Source: Telmatospirillum sp. (GTDB taxonomy: Bacteria > Pseudomonadota > Alphaproteobacteria > Rhodospirillales > Magnetospirillaceae). From it: 41,494 nt of DNA. Shown one piece after another: positions 1-9,725 of the stretch. The stretch covers positions 1 through 41,494 of the forward strand of contig JARLJB010000038.1 of assembly GCA_031291415.1 (NCBI GenBank), in the 5' to 3' direction. How positions within the stretch are numbered: the stretch's first letter is position 1; each line of letters opens with the position of its first letter. A program made the position numbers and the translations under genes. Below the pieces are notes generated by a model. It saw only the letters and a program-made list of their open reading frames with translations. It was not told where the DNA came from and did no database searches.

Positions 1-879
1 CAACGACACATCCCCAACTCGATCGCCACAATGAGACGAAGGATCGCCGTTGCCCTGGCCAGGAGACTGTCACGATGTCCGTGTTGTGCACGCCCGATCC
101 GCCAAACCAACAAACTCAGTTTATGACGCAGTAGTACTAGAGCGCTGGGCGATATATCAGCGTTTTCCATACGCGTCGTATCCGCTGTTAGCCATTTTGA
201 ACACACGGCGACGGATGGTACGGGCTAATCGGCAAAGATGTCTTACCGCATTGTCGTCTTTGGAGGGTGACGTACGCGTCAGGGGATAAACAGCGGCAGA
301 AAGCCCGGATTTTGCGATATCCAATTGTCGCATAATGTATATTATGGCGAACTATACCGATCGGTAAAAAAAAGATAAGATTCGCCATATCAATATCTTA
401 CAGGATGCTGTTCTCAGGAAATTGCTGGCTGTGGCCTCGTGCTGGAACCGGATCCACGCTAATCCGCCTTGGTAGCGTCCGCCGGAATTTTTCCATGATC
501 TTGCCACGTATCCACGCAATCTGTCCGAGCCGTTAATGGCCGGAAAACTCTTTCAACGGCCTTCGGCGCTTTTGCGGGGATCAGCGTGAAATGTCTACAC
601 GCCGTAAAGCTGATAAATCGCCCCCACGCCTATCCTACCGAATCGCACCAACAGCCAGGATTGTCGATTGATGAGAAGACAATAAAGAATCATCTGATAA
701 ATAATATTTTACAGAGAATCCACGCAATTTATCAAGTGACTATTTTAAGTTATCGCTTGATTCCTACAAAAATATATTATTACATTTGCCATATCGCCGT
801 CTCTACTTAGGTATACGAGCGTCCCTGTTTGACAAAATCGCATGGAAGACAATTCCATATGCTCTGAGGATTGCAAATT
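1..879. other. Non-coding region upstream of the chemoreceptor gene
   Basis: No open frame here has a convincing start, ribosome site or recognisable product; the short frames at 50-289, 188-388 and 586-810 look like chance. The right half is AT-rich. It contains a nested inverted repeat at 344-390 (listed separately), a short dyad TGACG-TACG-CGTCA at 269-282, and a TTGACA hexamer at 829-834 that could be the -35 box of the chemoreceptor promoter, although no good -10 box lies at the usual distance. Confidence 0.6.
344..390. repeat. Nested inverted repeat in orphan intergenic DNA
   Basis: A 9-base perfect inverted repeat, TATGGCGAA (344-352) and TTCGCCATA (382-390), encloses a second perfect 10-base palindrome, ACCGATCGGT (357-366), followed by a run of eight A. 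The inner palindrome resembles a short repressor operator. No gene on either side obviously uses it, and the nearest coding start is 490 bases away. It could be an operator, the end of a decayed mobile element or a chance structure. Confidence 0.5.
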
Positions 880-2565
880 ATGTGGTCGTTCAAGAATGTT
901 AGAATCGTCAATAAAGTTCTAATTCTTCTAGGTTTACTATGTATCGTCACCGTATCCGCGACATTTTTTGCCGCGAATAGAATGTGGGCTATCGATGATA
1001 CATACAGTCAACTGATAGACCATTCTGCTGATGGTGGAATTTCAATCTCCCGGGCAACGGTGCGTCTGCGAAAGACGGGGATGCTCGTTTACAATTTGAT
1101 CGCAGAGGATGACGCCCAGGCAATGAAGGCGATCATCGCCGAAATCGACTCCACTCACGACGAATGGAAGAGCGTCGCGACCAAGGCCAAGGAACTGTTG
1201 CCGAACCACGCCGGCGAAATAGCCACTCTGATGGCGCAGTACGAGACCCTTTTTGAATCCATTCGCGACATTCAAACGTCGGCGCTGGCCAACGACGACA
1301 CCAAGGCCATCAAATTGACCAAGGAGCGCTTCAAGCCCCTGATAAATGGTATGGCTACAGATTTGGCCAAACTTTTGTCGACCACGGACAGTGAGATGCA
1401 GGCGGCCTCCGATGCCGCCACGGCCATGACGAGGTCGACAGTTACCCTAACCTTTGGGTGCGTCGGTATTGGGCTGCTGGTGGTCATTGTGCTGGCGATC
1501 TTTGTGACGACGGCGGCAGTCTCCCGTCCGATCGTCGGTGTCAGCGATGTGATGCGCCGCCTCGCCGACCGCGACTACGGCGTCGATATCGCGGGAACGG
1601 ACCGCAAGGACGAGGTGGGCACCATGGCCCGCGCCGTTCAGGTTTTCAAAGAGAACATGATGCGAGCCGACGCGCTGGCGGCCGAACAGGAAGCCGGCCG
1701 CAAGGCCCGGGAGGCACGTGCCGCCCGCCTTGAGCAACTGACCTCCGGGTTCGACACCACGGTGCGAGAGGTCTTGCAATCGGTCTCCTCCTCGGCGACC
1801 GAGTTGCAGGCGACGGCTTCATCGATGTCGGCCACCGCCGAACAGACCAGTCGCCAGGCGACCACGGTGGCCGCCGCGGCCGAACAGGCATCCTCCAATG
1901 TGCAGACGGTGGCGTCGGCGTCCGAGGAGCTGGCGTCGTCGATCCGGGAAATCAGCAGGCAGGTCACGGAATCGACAGAGGTCGCCTCGGCGGCGAGCGA
2001 GCAAAGCCAACGGACCAACGACATGGTCCAAGGTTTGGCGCAAAGCGCCCAGCGGATTGGCGAAGTCGTGGCCTTGATCAACGATATCGCCAGCCAGACG
2101 AATCTGCTGGCTCTGAACGCCACCATCGAGGCGGCCCGGGCCGGTGAGGCCGGAAAGGGCTTTGCCGTTGTTGCCGGTGAGGTGAAGAGCCTGGCAAACC
2201 AGACCGGCAAGGCCACCGAGGAAATTGCCCAGCACGTGATCGCCGTGCAGTCGGCAACCAAGGAAGCCGTGCAGGCTATCCAGGCAATCGGCACGACGAT
2301 CACCGAGATCAACCAAATCTCGACCACCATCGCCTCGGCGGTCGAGGAGCAAGGCGCCGCAACTCAGGAGATCGCCCGCAATGTCAACGAGGCGTCGACT
2401 GGCACCAGGCAGGTGACACAGAACATCAGTGGCGTCTCGGAAGCCGCAGAAACTACTGGACATTCAGCCAATGATGTTCTGAATGCGTCTACCGAATTGT
2501 CACGGCATGCCGATACCTTGAAACAGGCCGTGCAGACCTTCCTCGAAGGGGTGCATAGCGCCTGA
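880..2565 (+). CDS. Methyl-accepting chemotaxis protein
   Basis: A membrane chemoreceptor that senses a periplasmic or membrane stimulus and controls the CheA kinase. An N-terminal membrane segment (about residues 12-33) is followed by a helical, four-helix-bundle-like periplasmic domain, a second membrane segment (about 190-212), a HAMP linker and a long cytoplasmic signalling coiled coil. The conserved hairpin tip is present at about residues 405-437 ([18 protein letters not shown]). The C-terminus ends GVHSA, so there is no CheR/CheB tethering pentapeptide. The frame is also open from a TTG at 871, but GAGGA at 866-870 is correctly spaced only for ATG 880, giving 561 residues. The ligand cannot be inferred. 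The gene converges on the MBL hydrolase gene with 6 bases between stop codons. Confidence 0.95.
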   Translation: MWSFKNVRIVNKVLILLGLLCIVTVSATFFAANRMWAIDDTYSQLIDHSADGGISISRATVRLRKTGMLVYNLIAEDDAQAMKAIIAEIDSTHDEWKSVATKAKELLPNHAGEIATLMAQYETLFESIRDIQTSALANDDTKAIKLTKERFKPLINGMATDLAKLLSTTDSEMQAASDAATAMTRSTVTLTFGCVGIGLLVVIVLAIFVTTAAVSRPIVGVSDVMRRLADRDYGVDIAGTDRKDEVGTMARAVQVFKENMMRADALAAEQEAGRKAREARAARLEQLTSGFDTTVREVLQSVSSSATELQATASSMSATAEQTSRQATTVAAAAEQASSNVQTVASASEELASSIREISRQVTESTEVASAASEQSQRTNDMVQGLAQSAQRIGEVVALINDIASQTNLLALNATIEAARAGEAGKGFAVVAGEVKSLANQTGKATEEIAQHVIAVQSATKEAVQAIQAIGTTITEINQISTTIASAVEEQGAATQEIARNVNEASTGTRQVTQNISGVSEAAETTGHSANDVLNASTELSRHADTLKQAVQTFLEGVHSA

Positions 2566-2571
2566 TCTTTG

Positions 2572-3336
2572 TCAGAGATCGATCGTCAGCCCGTCATAGG
2601 CCGGAGCGACACCTGGCGGCAATGTGGCGCACAAGACGTCATAGTCCAGCTTCGGCATCATATGGGTAATCAAGGTTCTCTTTGGTTGTAACTGCTCGAC
2701 CCAGGCCAGGACTTTCTCCAGGTGGGCATGGGTCGCATGCGGTGTGTCGGTAAGGCAGCCGACAATCCACAGGTCGAGACCGCCCAGCAGGGCCATGGAC
2801 GCGTCGGGGAGATTGACGACGTCCGTGGAATAGGCCATCGGGCCGAAGCGGAAGCCGGTGGTTCGGCAGTAGCCATGGTCCTGGTCGAAAGGCACAATCT
2901 CCATACTGCCCAGCTGGAACGGACCGGTCAGTTCGTGGGGAATCAGCCACGGCTTATAGATCGGGCTATTTTTCGGAAGCGGTTCAAGAACATAACCAAA
3001 GCGGGCACGGATTTCGTCGAGTGTCACGGCCGACGCATAAGCATCAATGGGGCCGCCCATCGCCCGGTTGACTTCCCGGAGATCATCGATGCCGTGCAGA
3101 TGGTCGGCATGGGCATGAGTGAATAGAACGGCGTCAAGCCGCCTGACATCGGCGTCTAAAAGCTGCTCCCGCAGGTCCGGACTGGTGTCGACCAAGACAG
3201 CCTGACCGCCCGCCTCCACCAGAATCGATGGCCGCCGCCGCCGATTCCGCGGCTGGCTGGGATCGCATCGTCCCCAACCGGCGCTGATCATTGGCACGCC
3301 ACCGGCTGCGCCGGACCCCAGAATGGTGATTTTCAC
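2572..3336 (-). CDS. MBL-fold metal-dependent hydrolase (PhnP-like)
   Basis: A 254-residue metallo-beta-lactamase-fold hydrolase. The metal-binding motif THAHADH is at residues 73-79 (H74, H76, D78, H79), and further ligands are probably the His and Asp in DQDHGY and YSTD and the late THMM His. The N-terminus (MKITILGSGAAGGVP) and overall length fit the family that includes PhnP, a cyclic phosphate phosphodiesterase, but no phn genes are nearby, so the substrate is unknown. The start is GTG and overlaps the tatD stop by four bases (GTGA), indicating translational coupling. Following metG and tatD is a common order in alphaproteobacteria. It is the last gene of the minus-strand cluster. Confidence 0.88.
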   Translation of the reverse strand: MKITILGSGAAGGVPMISAGWGRCDPSQPRNRRRRPSILVEAGGQAVLVDTSPDLREQLLDADVRRLDAVLFTHAHADHLHGIDDLREVNRAMGGPIDAYASAVTLDEIRARFGYVLEPLPKNSPIYKPWLIPHELTGPFQLGSMEIVPFDQDHGYCRTTGFRFGPMAYSTDVVNLPDASMALLGGLDLWIVGCLTDTPHATHAHLEKVLAWVEQLQPKRTLITHMMPKLDYDVLCATLPPGVAPAYDGLTIDL

Positions 3337-4109
3337 CGTGACACCTTCGTGAAAAGACGCAGAAAATTGTCCGTGGTCACCTGGGCGAGGCGGGACTCGT
3401 CCAGCCCTTTCAATGAAGCCAATTTAGCTGCTGTCAGGGCGACGAAAGACGGTTCGTTGCGCTGCCCTCGCTTCGGAACGGGCGACAGATAGGGCGAGTC
3501 CGTTTCAACCAACAGACGATCGAGCGGCAGAGTCTTGACGGTTTCCCGCAAATCGTCCGCCTTGTTGAAGGTGATAATTCCGGAAAGCGACAGATAAAAG
3601 CCAAGGCCGATTGCCGTCTCCGCCAAAGCCCGCGATGAGCTGAAGCAATGAATGAGACCGGGGAATGGGCCAAGCGCGGCCTCTTCCGTCAGAATCGCCG
3701 CCGTATCGTCATCGGCGTCCCTGGTGTGCACGATGACCGGCAGGCCGGTTTTCCTCGCCGCCTCGATATGGACACGGAAGACGGCGCGCTGGCGGTCCCG
3801 CGGGCTTTGATCGTAGAAATAGTCGAGACCGGTCTCGCCGAAACCGATAACCTTCGGGTGGGCGGCCAAAGCGACGAGCCGGTCTGCGTCGATATCCGGC
3901 TCGGCAGCCGCCTCATGCGGATGAATGCCAACGGTGCAATAGACATTGTCGAAACGTTCGGCGATGGCTAGAACCCGATCGAATTCCGAGACCTTCGTTC
4001 CGATCGAAACCATCATTCCGACCCCTGCCCGTTCGGCCCTCTGCATGAGGGCGTCGAAATCGGGCTGGAAGTCGGGAAAATCGAGATGGCAGTGGCTGTC
4101 GACCAGCAT
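3333..4109 (-). CDS. tatD: TatD family metal-dependent deoxyribonuclease
   Basis: A 258-residue TIM-barrel metal hydrolase of the TatD family, reported to act as a 3'-5' DNase. The N-terminal metal site HxH is H6/H8 (VDSHCHLDFPDF); other signatures are GIHPHEA, GFGETGLDYFYD, VIVHTRDAD and the C-terminal LLVETDSPYLSP. Length is normal. I chose ATG 4109, which overlaps the metG stop by one base (TGATG); a GTG at 4112 would instead give a four-base overlap. Either implies coupling to metG. The downstream MBL gene overlaps its stop codon. Confidence 0.95.
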   Translation of the reverse strand: MLVDSHCHLDFPDFQPDFDALMQRAERAGVGMMVSIGTKVSEFDRVLAIAERFDNVYCTVGIHPHEAAAEPDIDADRLVALAAHPKVIGFGETGLDYFYDQSPRDRQRAVFRVHIEAARKTGLPVIVHTRDADDDTAAILTEEAALGPFPGLIHCFSSSRALAETAIGLGFYLSLSGIITFNKADDLRETVKTLPLDRLLVETDSPYLSPVPKRGQRNEPSFVALTAAKLASLKGLDESRLAQVTTDNFLRLFTKVSR

Positions 4110-5656
4110 CACGAGGCCGGCTCCGGCTCGACAAACCGGGGAAATACGCCTTCCGGCCTGGGAAGTGGCTGACCGCTTTGGCTTCTCACCTCAAACGACG
4201 AGAAATCGCGGTGATCGGGCGGTACGGCGAGCTGATCGAGCAATCGCGACATCGTCGTCGGCATGACGGGCTGCAGCACCAGGGCAATCTGGCGAACGGT
4301 TTCCGCCAGCACATAGAGCACCGTCGCCATGCGCGCCGGGTCGGTCTTTTTCAATGCCCAAGGCGCCTGCCGATCGACATAGCCGTTGGCGGCACGGACC
4401 ACCTGCCAAACCGTCTCCAGACCTTCATGAAACAGTTGGCGGTCGATACTGTCGCGCAACTGTGGGAGAAGAGCGGCAGAGGCGTTCAGCAACTCCAGAT
4501 CCTCAGGCGAAAAAGTGCCAGCCTGCGGCATCCGGCCGTCGCAGTTTTTGTTGATCATCGAGAGGGACCGTTGCGCCAGGTTGCCAAGATCGTTGGCCAG
4601 CTCTCCATTCATCCGGTTGACCATGGCGCGGTGGGAAAAGTCACCGTCGGACCCGAAGGGAACCTCCCGCAACAGGAAATAACGGACCTGGTCGAGGCCG
4701 TAGGTTTCCACCAGCTTGATCGGGTCGATGACATTGCCAAGCGATTTCGAGATCTTCTGGCCTTCGTTTGTCCACCAGCCATGGGCGAAGACGCGTTTCG
4801 GGGGCTCGAGTCCGGCGGCCATCAGAAACGCCGGCCAATAGACGGCGTGAAACCGCAAGATGTCCTTGCCGACCATATGCAGATCGGCCGGCCAATAACG
4901 CGCATAGTCGCCGGTCATATCGGGGTAGCCGGTGGCCGTGATGTAATTGGTGAGCGCATCAAGCCAGACATACATGATGTGGGCGTCGTCGCCGGGAACC
5001 GGCACGCCCCATTTGAAGCTGGTGCGCGAAACAGAAAGATCCTGCAGCCCACCCTTGACGAAGCTCAAGACCTCGTTTCGCCGCGAGGCGGGCGCAATGA
5101 AGTCTGGATTGGCTTCGTAGAAGGCAAGCAGCTTGTCCTGCCATGCCGACAGGCGGAAGAAATAGCTTGGCTCCTCGACCCAATCGACCGGAGCTCCGGT
5201 CGGGGCCAGCTTCGTTCCGTCCGGGCCGGCCTTCAGTTCGTCCTCGCCCCAAAAGGCCTCATCACGGACCGAATACCAGCCGTGATAGGCGCCAAGAAAG
5301 ATCTCGCCCTTTTCGATGAGCGTCTGCCACAGGGCTTGGCATGCCTTGATGTGGCGCGGCTCGGTGGTCCGGATGAAATCGTCGTTGGAATAGCCCATGA
5401 AGGCAGCCAGATCGCGGAAATTCTGCGAAACCCTGTCGGTAAAAGCCTGAGGAGAGACGCCGGCATTATTGGCCGATTTCTCCACCTTCTGGCCGTGCTC
5501 GTCAGTGCCCGTGAGAAATTTCACGTCAAATCCGTCGAGCCGTTTGAAACGCGCCACCACATCGCAAGCCAAGGTCGTATAGGCATGGCCAATGTGCGGG
5601 CTGTCGTTCACATAATAAATAGGGGTTGTCAGATAGTAGGCCGGCTTGCCCGTCAT
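4109..5656 (-). CDS. metG: Methionyl-tRNA synthetase
   Basis: A class I aminoacyl-tRNA synthetase that charges tRNA-Met. The HIGH signature is at residues 21-24 (SPHIGHAYTT), and the KMSKS loop appears as KISKS near residue 303. The connective region lacks the zinc-binding cysteine knuckles of the E. coli enzyme, and at 515 residues there is no C-terminal dimerisation/tRNA-binding extension, so this is the short zinc-less type usual in alphaproteobacteria. The frame extends upstream to 5710, but ATG 5656 is preceded by GGAG at good distance and starts at the normal family N-terminus (MTGKPAYYLTTPIYY). It lies 126 bases after holB and is coupled to tatD. Confidence 0.97.
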   Translation of the reverse strand: MTGKPAYYLTTPIYYVNDSPHIGHAYTTLACDVVARFKRLDGFDVKFLTGTDEHGQKVEKSANNAGVSPQAFTDRVSQNFRDLAAFMGYSNDDFIRTTEPRHIKACQALWQTLIEKGEIFLGAYHGWYSVRDEAFWGEDELKAGPDGTKLAPTGAPVDWVEEPSYFFRLSAWQDKLLAFYEANPDFIAPASRRNEVLSFVKGGLQDLSVSRTSFKWGVPVPGDDAHIMYVWLDALTNYITATGYPDMTGDYARYWPADLHMVGKDILRFHAVYWPAFLMAAGLEPPKRVFAHGWWTNEGQKISKSLGNVIDPIKLVETYGLDQVRYFLLREVPFGSDGDFSHRAMVNRMNGELANDLGNLAQRSLSMINKNCDGRMPQAGTFSPEDLELLNASAALLPQLRDSIDRQLFHEGLETVWQVVRAANGYVDRQAPWALKKTDPARMATVLYVLAETVRQIALVLQPVMPTTMSRLLDQLAVPPDHRDFSSFEVRSQSGQPLPRPEGVFPRFVEPEPAS

Positions 5657-5782
5657 TGGTTTCAGCTCCAGGATGGGTCCTTGAGATCTCGTCCGGAAAT
5701 GGTCAAACATGTTCCGGGCAGCGGTCCTGAGGATTTTACGGTAGTGGCAGAGATACCTCCGCCTTCGCCTTGGCGCAGGCGC

Positions 5783-6871
5783 CTATGGTCTGCCTAGACG
5801 TTCCAGGGCGAGGAAAGCGTTCACGATTACCAGTTTCCGGTCAAGGTTCACGGCATCGGCGCGACCGAATAGGTGGTTGGTCTTTTCCCACACCTTGATC
5901 CAACGTTCAAGACCTGCGGCTTCCACCAAACGCCGCCTTAGGGCTGTTTCACCGGCGACGACGTCGGCGGTACCATCATTTTTCGCAGTCCGCGTCGCTG
6001 CGGTTGCAAGCCATCCGGAGAACAGGTCGCTGAAGGTACGAAAACTGTCATCACCTTTCGCGACCTTGTCGCCAAAACTGTGCAAGGCGCCGACATCAAG
6101 GCGGGGCCAGGCACCGATCAGTCCCACCATATCTCTGTAAAGCGCCAGCCCGCCATCGGCCGCCAAGGCCAGCGCTTTGCCAATGCTGCCCTCCGCCAGA
6201 CGAGCCACCGACTGGACATCGGTCTCGTCCATGTCCGGCTGAAAGCGGCGAAGCAAGGTTACCAACACATCCTCGGAGAGCGGCTGCAAAACCAGACGCC
6301 GGCAACGCGAGCGGATGGTCGGCAAAAGCCGTCCGGGACTATGCGATACCAAGAGAAGAAGCGCGTTTTTGGGAGGCTCCTCAAGGATTTTGAGGATGGC
6401 GTTGGCACCCGAACGATTCAATTCGTCGACCGCGTCAACGATGACGACGCGCCAGCCGCCCTCGGCCGGCGTCAACGCCAGGAAATCGCCGATACCGCGC
6501 ACGTCATCGACCGGTATTTCCGACTTCAGGCGGACTTTCTTGTCATCGGCCCAACTGCGTTCCACCACTTTGAGATCAGCATGTCCCCCCGAAGTGATCC
6601 GCCGGAACACCGGATGTTGCGGACTGATCGCGAGATCGTCCGGCATATCGCCGAACAGTCCACCACCTTCGCCGCCACCGGCCAGAACAAACTTGGCGAT
6701 ACGGTAGGCCAGCGTTGCCTTGCCGATGCCTCGGGGGCCGCAAATCAGCCAGGCGTGTGCCAGGCGGCCCGATGTCCAGGCATCGAGAAAAGCCGCTTCC
6801 GCGCCGCCATGCCCCAGCAATTCGTGGGTGGAGCGTGGCGACATAACGCCGTCGGAAGGGGGAGGCATCAT
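5783..6871 (-). CDS. holB: DNA polymerase III subunit delta prime
   Basis: The clamp-loader delta' subunit, which helps load the sliding clamp on DNA. It is an AAA+ protein of 362 residues with a P-loop-like GPRGIGKAT at residues 45-53, an RFC-box region VDDVRGIGDFLAL, a Walker B-like VIVDAVDELN, the KILEEPP segment, and the SRC motif (IRSRCRR) typical of clamp-loader subunits. The start ATG 6871 comes one base after the tmk stop; ATG 6844 (MSPRSTHELLGH) is an alternative start. The tmk-holB-tatD order is conserved across many bacteria and supports the call. Confidence 0.94.
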   Translation of the reverse strand: MMPPPSDGVMSPRSTHELLGHGGAEAAFLDAWTSGRLAHAWLICGPRGIGKATLAYRIAKFVLAGGGEGGGLFGDMPDDLAISPQHPVFRRITSGGHADLKVVERSWADDKKVRLKSEIPVDDVRGIGDFLALTPAEGGWRVVIVDAVDELNRSGANAILKILEEPPKNALLLLVSHSPGRLLPTIRSRCRRLVLQPLSEDVLVTLLRRFQPDMDETDVQSVARLAEGSIGKALALAADGGLALYRDMVGLIGAWPRLDVGALHSFGDKVAKGDDSFRTFSDLFSGWLATAATRTAKNDGTADVVAGETALRRRLVEAAGLERWIKVWEKTNHLFGRADAVNLDRKLVIVNAFLALERLGRP

Positions 6872-6872
6872 A

Positions 6873-7511
6873 TCAGCGTGCCCGGGCCAACAGCCGCTCC
6901 TCGACTGCCTCCAGCACTTTCACCTGGACCACGTCGACGGAGGCACTGGCCGGCAAGACCACGCAGCGTTCAGGGTGATGCTGTGCGATATCAAGGAATC
7001 CCTGCCGCAGCCTTTGGTGAAAGGCCAATCCCATACGTTCGTAACGGGTCTCGTCGCCACCGCGGCCGGTGGCGCGGCGCAGTCCCTCCTCGACCGGCAG
7101 ATCGAGAATCAAGGTGAGATCGGGGGCGAACGCCCCGATCGTCATGTCATAGAGCTGTTCAATGGCGTGATGCGGCAGACCGTGCCCATACCCTTGATAA
7201 GCCAAGGTTGAATCGGCGAAGCGGTCGCACAACACCCATTGTCCTTCCGCCAGCGCCGGCCATACAGTGCGGGCCACATGATCCCGACGCGCCGCAAAAT
7301 GCAGCAAGGCCTCGGTCATGCTGTCCCAGCGGCCCGTTTCCCCCTCGACGAGGAGACTGCGGATCTGTTCGGCGCCGGCCGATCCTCCGGGCTCCCGTGT
7401 GGTGACCACCGGAATGCCGTGCCGACGCAACGCCTCGGCCAGAAGACGCAGTTGCGTCGACTTTCCGGCGCCCTCGCCGCCCTCGAATGTAACGAAATAT
7501 CCCTGTGCCAC
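6873..7511 (-). CDS. tmk: Thymidylate kinase
   Basis: Phosphorylates dTMP to dTDP in the cytoplasm for DNA synthesis. The 212-residue protein carries the P-loop GGEGAGKST at residues 11-19, the substrate motif TREPGG, and the DRF motif (CDRFADSTLAYQG). The start is GTG 7511, with GGGGGAG upstream lying inside the end of the carboxypeptidase gene; the gap to that gene is 7 bases. One base separates it from holB, so the two are almost certainly one transcript. Confidence 0.96.
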   Translation of the reverse strand: MAQGYFVTFEGGEGAGKSTQLRLLAEALRRHGIPVVTTREPGGSAGAEQIRSLLVEGETGRWDSMTEALLHFAARRDHVARTVWPALAEGQWVLCDRFADSTLAYQGYGHGLPHHAIEQLYDMTIGAFAPDLTLILDLPVEEGLRRATGRGGDETRYERMGLAFHQRLRQGFLDIAQHHPERCVVLPASASVDVVQVKVLEAVEERLLARAR

Positions 7512-7518
7512 TTACTGT

Positions 7519-8679
7519 TCAGCTCCCCCAAACGATTCGCTTGAGAGAAGCGGTGATACGACCGAAGAAGCCCAGCCGTTCGACATCTTCGCCAGCCAAC
7601 AGCGGCATTTGAAGCGGAGCCATGCCTGGTGCTGTCACTGTCACCACGCCGATCTCGGCTCCCTTGGTCACCGGCGCCGGCACAGGACCATTGAACGATG
7701 TCGTCACCTTCATATCGTGACGGGCCGTCCGCGGCAGGGTGACGGTCAGCTCCTTGGCAATAACCGCAGGAACGGTCTTGGCGGTTCCCAGCCAAACCTC
7801 GGCATCGGCGACCGTCTCGCCCGGCTTGAACAGTTTGTAAGCCTCGAATTCCCGGAACGCCCATTCGATCAGCCGTTCCGACTCCTCAGCCCGCATCTTG
7901 ATGCTGGTCATGCCGTTAAGGACGATAATGATGCGCCGGCCATTTCGCATAGCCGATCCGACCTCGCCAAACCCGCCATCCTCGGTATGGCCGGTCTTCA
8001 GACCATCGGCGCCGGCAATTCCCTGCCAGATCAGCGGGTTGCGGTTGTCTTGTTTTATGTTATTATAAACAAACGATTTTTCCGCAAAAATTGGGTAGTA
8101 CTCAGGGAAATCGTTGATTAGCCGGCGGGCCAGCACCGACAGATCTCGAGCCGTCATCTGATGGCCGGGAACCGGCCAACCACTGGCGTTTTTGAAGGTG
8201 GACTTGGTCAACCCGATTTCCCGGGCCTTCTTGGTCTCGCGTTCGGCAAACGTCTCTTCGCTGCCAGCCAGGCCCTCGGCCAGCACCGAGCAGGCATCGT
8301 TGCCCGACTGTATGATCACTCCGCGCAGCAGATCGTCCACCCGCACCATGGCATGGACGGGCAAGAACATCAGAGAGCCTTCGCTCTTGTAGTTCTTTTT
8401 CCAGGCCGTCTCGGACACCGGCAATTGGTCGGACAGCTGGAGGCTGCCCTCCTTGAGCCGCTCGAAAACCATATAGACGGTCATCAGCTTGCTCATCGAG
8501 GACGGCGTCATCAGGTCGTCGGCGTTCTTCTCCATCAGCACCGCGCCGGTACTGGCGTCGATGATGATGGCTTGACGAGCCTGGGTTTCAATCGATTCGG
8601 CATGCGCGGTTGCGCCAAGTCCCATCAACACGATGAGGGCCGCGACGGCTTTCGCGCCAAGGCTGGAATATAAACGCAT
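7519..8679 (-). CDS. D-alanyl-D-alanine carboxypeptidase (penicillin-binding protein, DacA/DacC family)
   Basis: A serine DD-peptidase that trims the terminal D-Ala of peptidoglycan stem peptides in the periplasm. It has an N-terminal signal peptide (cleavage after about ATAHA), active-site SxxK at S61-M-S-K64, SxN as SGN (QSGNDACSV) and KTG (GLKTGHTEDGG). The C-terminal part matches a PBP5-type beta domain, ending ASLKRIVWGS in what is probably an amphipathic membrane anchor. At 386 residues it is family length. It lies 68 bases after rlpA and 7 bases before tmk, within the minus-strand envelope cluster. Confidence 0.95.
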   Translation of the reverse strand: MRLYSSLGAKAVAALIVLMGLGATAHAESIETQARQAIIIDASTGAVLMEKNADDLMTPSSMSKLMTVYMVFERLKEGSLQLSDQLPVSETAWKKNYKSEGSLMFLPVHAMVRVDDLLRGVIIQSGNDACSVLAEGLAGSEETFAERETKKAREIGLTKSTFKNASGWPVPGHQMTARDLSVLARRLINDFPEYYPIFAEKSFVYNNIKQDNRNPLIWQGIAGADGLKTGHTEDGGFGEVGSAMRNGRRIIIVLNGMTSIKMRAEESERLIEWAFREFEAYKLFKPGETVADAEVWLGTAKTVPAVIAKELTVTLPRTARHDMKVTTSFNGPVPAPVTKGAEIGVVTVTAPGMAPLQMPLLAGEDVERLGFFGRITASLKRIVWGS

Positions 8680-8747
8680 GGTCCTAAAGGGTCCTTGAGT
8701 TGGGCGTTCGCCACCTTGCCGGGCGAAAGCGCCGAAAAAATGGCAGA

Positions 8748-9686
8748 TCAGTCCACCACGATTTTGGCCTCGGGATAGCCCGATGCGATGACTTTCTCAA
8801 GCATGGCATCCGCCGCATCAAGATTCGTCAGCGGGCCAAGGCGAACACGGAACATCGTACCGGCTTTCGTGGCCACCTGGGTAATCGTCGTCTTGCCCAT
8901 GCCGGAGAGAGCTGCGCTCATCCGGTTGGCATTGTCGAAACGGGAAAAGGCGCCGGCCTGGATGTACATCTGGGTGGACTTGACGGCAACGACCTTGACC
9001 GGTTGGCTGGCCAGTTGCTGGGCGTCAGGAGGCGTAACCTGGGGTCTGGGGGCCGGAGCGGTGTTGACGATCGGCTTTGCCTGCTCGCTGCTGCCCGGCG
9101 CCGGCAACGTCTCCGCCTGCACCGTCTCACGCGGCGCCGCCGCCACCTGCCCCTCCTCGCTTTTCGATTTCAGTCGCATGGCCAGAGCCTTGCTCTCTTC
9201 GGCCATGATCTCGACTTTGACCCTCGCTGTTCCCTGTTGCTCGATGCCGAGGAGCTGCGCCGAACGGCGCGACAGGTCGATGATTCGGCTATGGGCAAAG
9301 GGGCCGCGGTCATTGACGCGAACAACCAGCGAGCGACCGTTGTCCAAGTTCGTTACGCGAACAAAACTAGGTAGCGGAAGCGTCCGATGGGCGGCGGTGA
9401 CATCGTTCTGGTCGAACACCTCGCCGTTGGCGGTGAATTTTCCATGGAAGTCAGGGCCGTACCAGGAGGCGATTCCCGTCTCCTCGTAACTGTAGTCTTC
9501 CGCTGGATAATACCATACGCCGCCGATCTGGTAGGGCTTGCCGATCTTATAGCCGCCGCCCTCCTGATTTCCCTGACCGTCCTTGACGGCATAGGTGGTG
9601 TGCGAGGTTCCGGCGCAGGCACTCACCAGGACACAGCCCGCAACCAGAAGCAGAACGCGGACAGGAGGGAATTTCCCTCGCATCAT
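8748..9686 (-). CDS. rlpA: Septal ring lytic transglycosylase RlpA family lipoprotein
   Basis: A 312-residue outer-membrane lipoprotein with a lipobox ending at C24 (VSAC), a central double-psi beta-barrel RlpA domain (ETGIASWYGPDFHGKFTANG, then the RVNDRGPF segment with catalytic-type Asp) and a C-terminal SPOR domain (from about residue 235) that binds denuded septal glycan. RlpA proteins cleave glycan strands lacking stem peptides during cell separation. The proline/alanine-rich middle is a linker. It sits between an MltB-type transglycosylase and a DD-carboxypeptidase, consistent with peptidoglycan remodelling. Confidence 0.94.
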   Translation of the reverse strand: MMRGKFPPVRVLLLVAGCVLVSACAGTSHTTYAVKDGQGNQEGGGYKIGKPYQIGGVWYYPAEDYSYEETGIASWYGPDFHGKFTANGEVFDQNDVTAAHRTLPLPSFVRVTNLDNGRSLVVRVNDRGPFAHSRIIDLSRRSAQLLGIEQQGTARVKVEIMAEESKALAMRLKSKSEEGQVAAAPRETVQAETLPAPGSSEQAKPIVNTAPAPRPQVTPPDAQQLASQPVKVVAVKSTQMYIQAGAFSRFDNANRMSAALSGMGKTTITQVATKAGTMFRVRLGPLTNLDAADAMLEKVIASGYPEAKIVVD

Positions 9687-9725
9687 TTAGTGGTCCCCAA
9701 GCAAGGATATGGCAGATGTGGTAAA

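Noticed and set aside
1638-2330. Long minus-strand frame (230 codons) inside the chemoreceptor gene
   Set aside because: Mirror of the alanine/serine-rich signalling domain in the other strand; no known motif and no ribosome site.
4178-5797. Plus-strand frame of 539 codons antisense to metG
   Set aside because: It is the reverse reading of a clear methionyl-tRNA synthetase gene, and long antisense frames are expected at this GC content.
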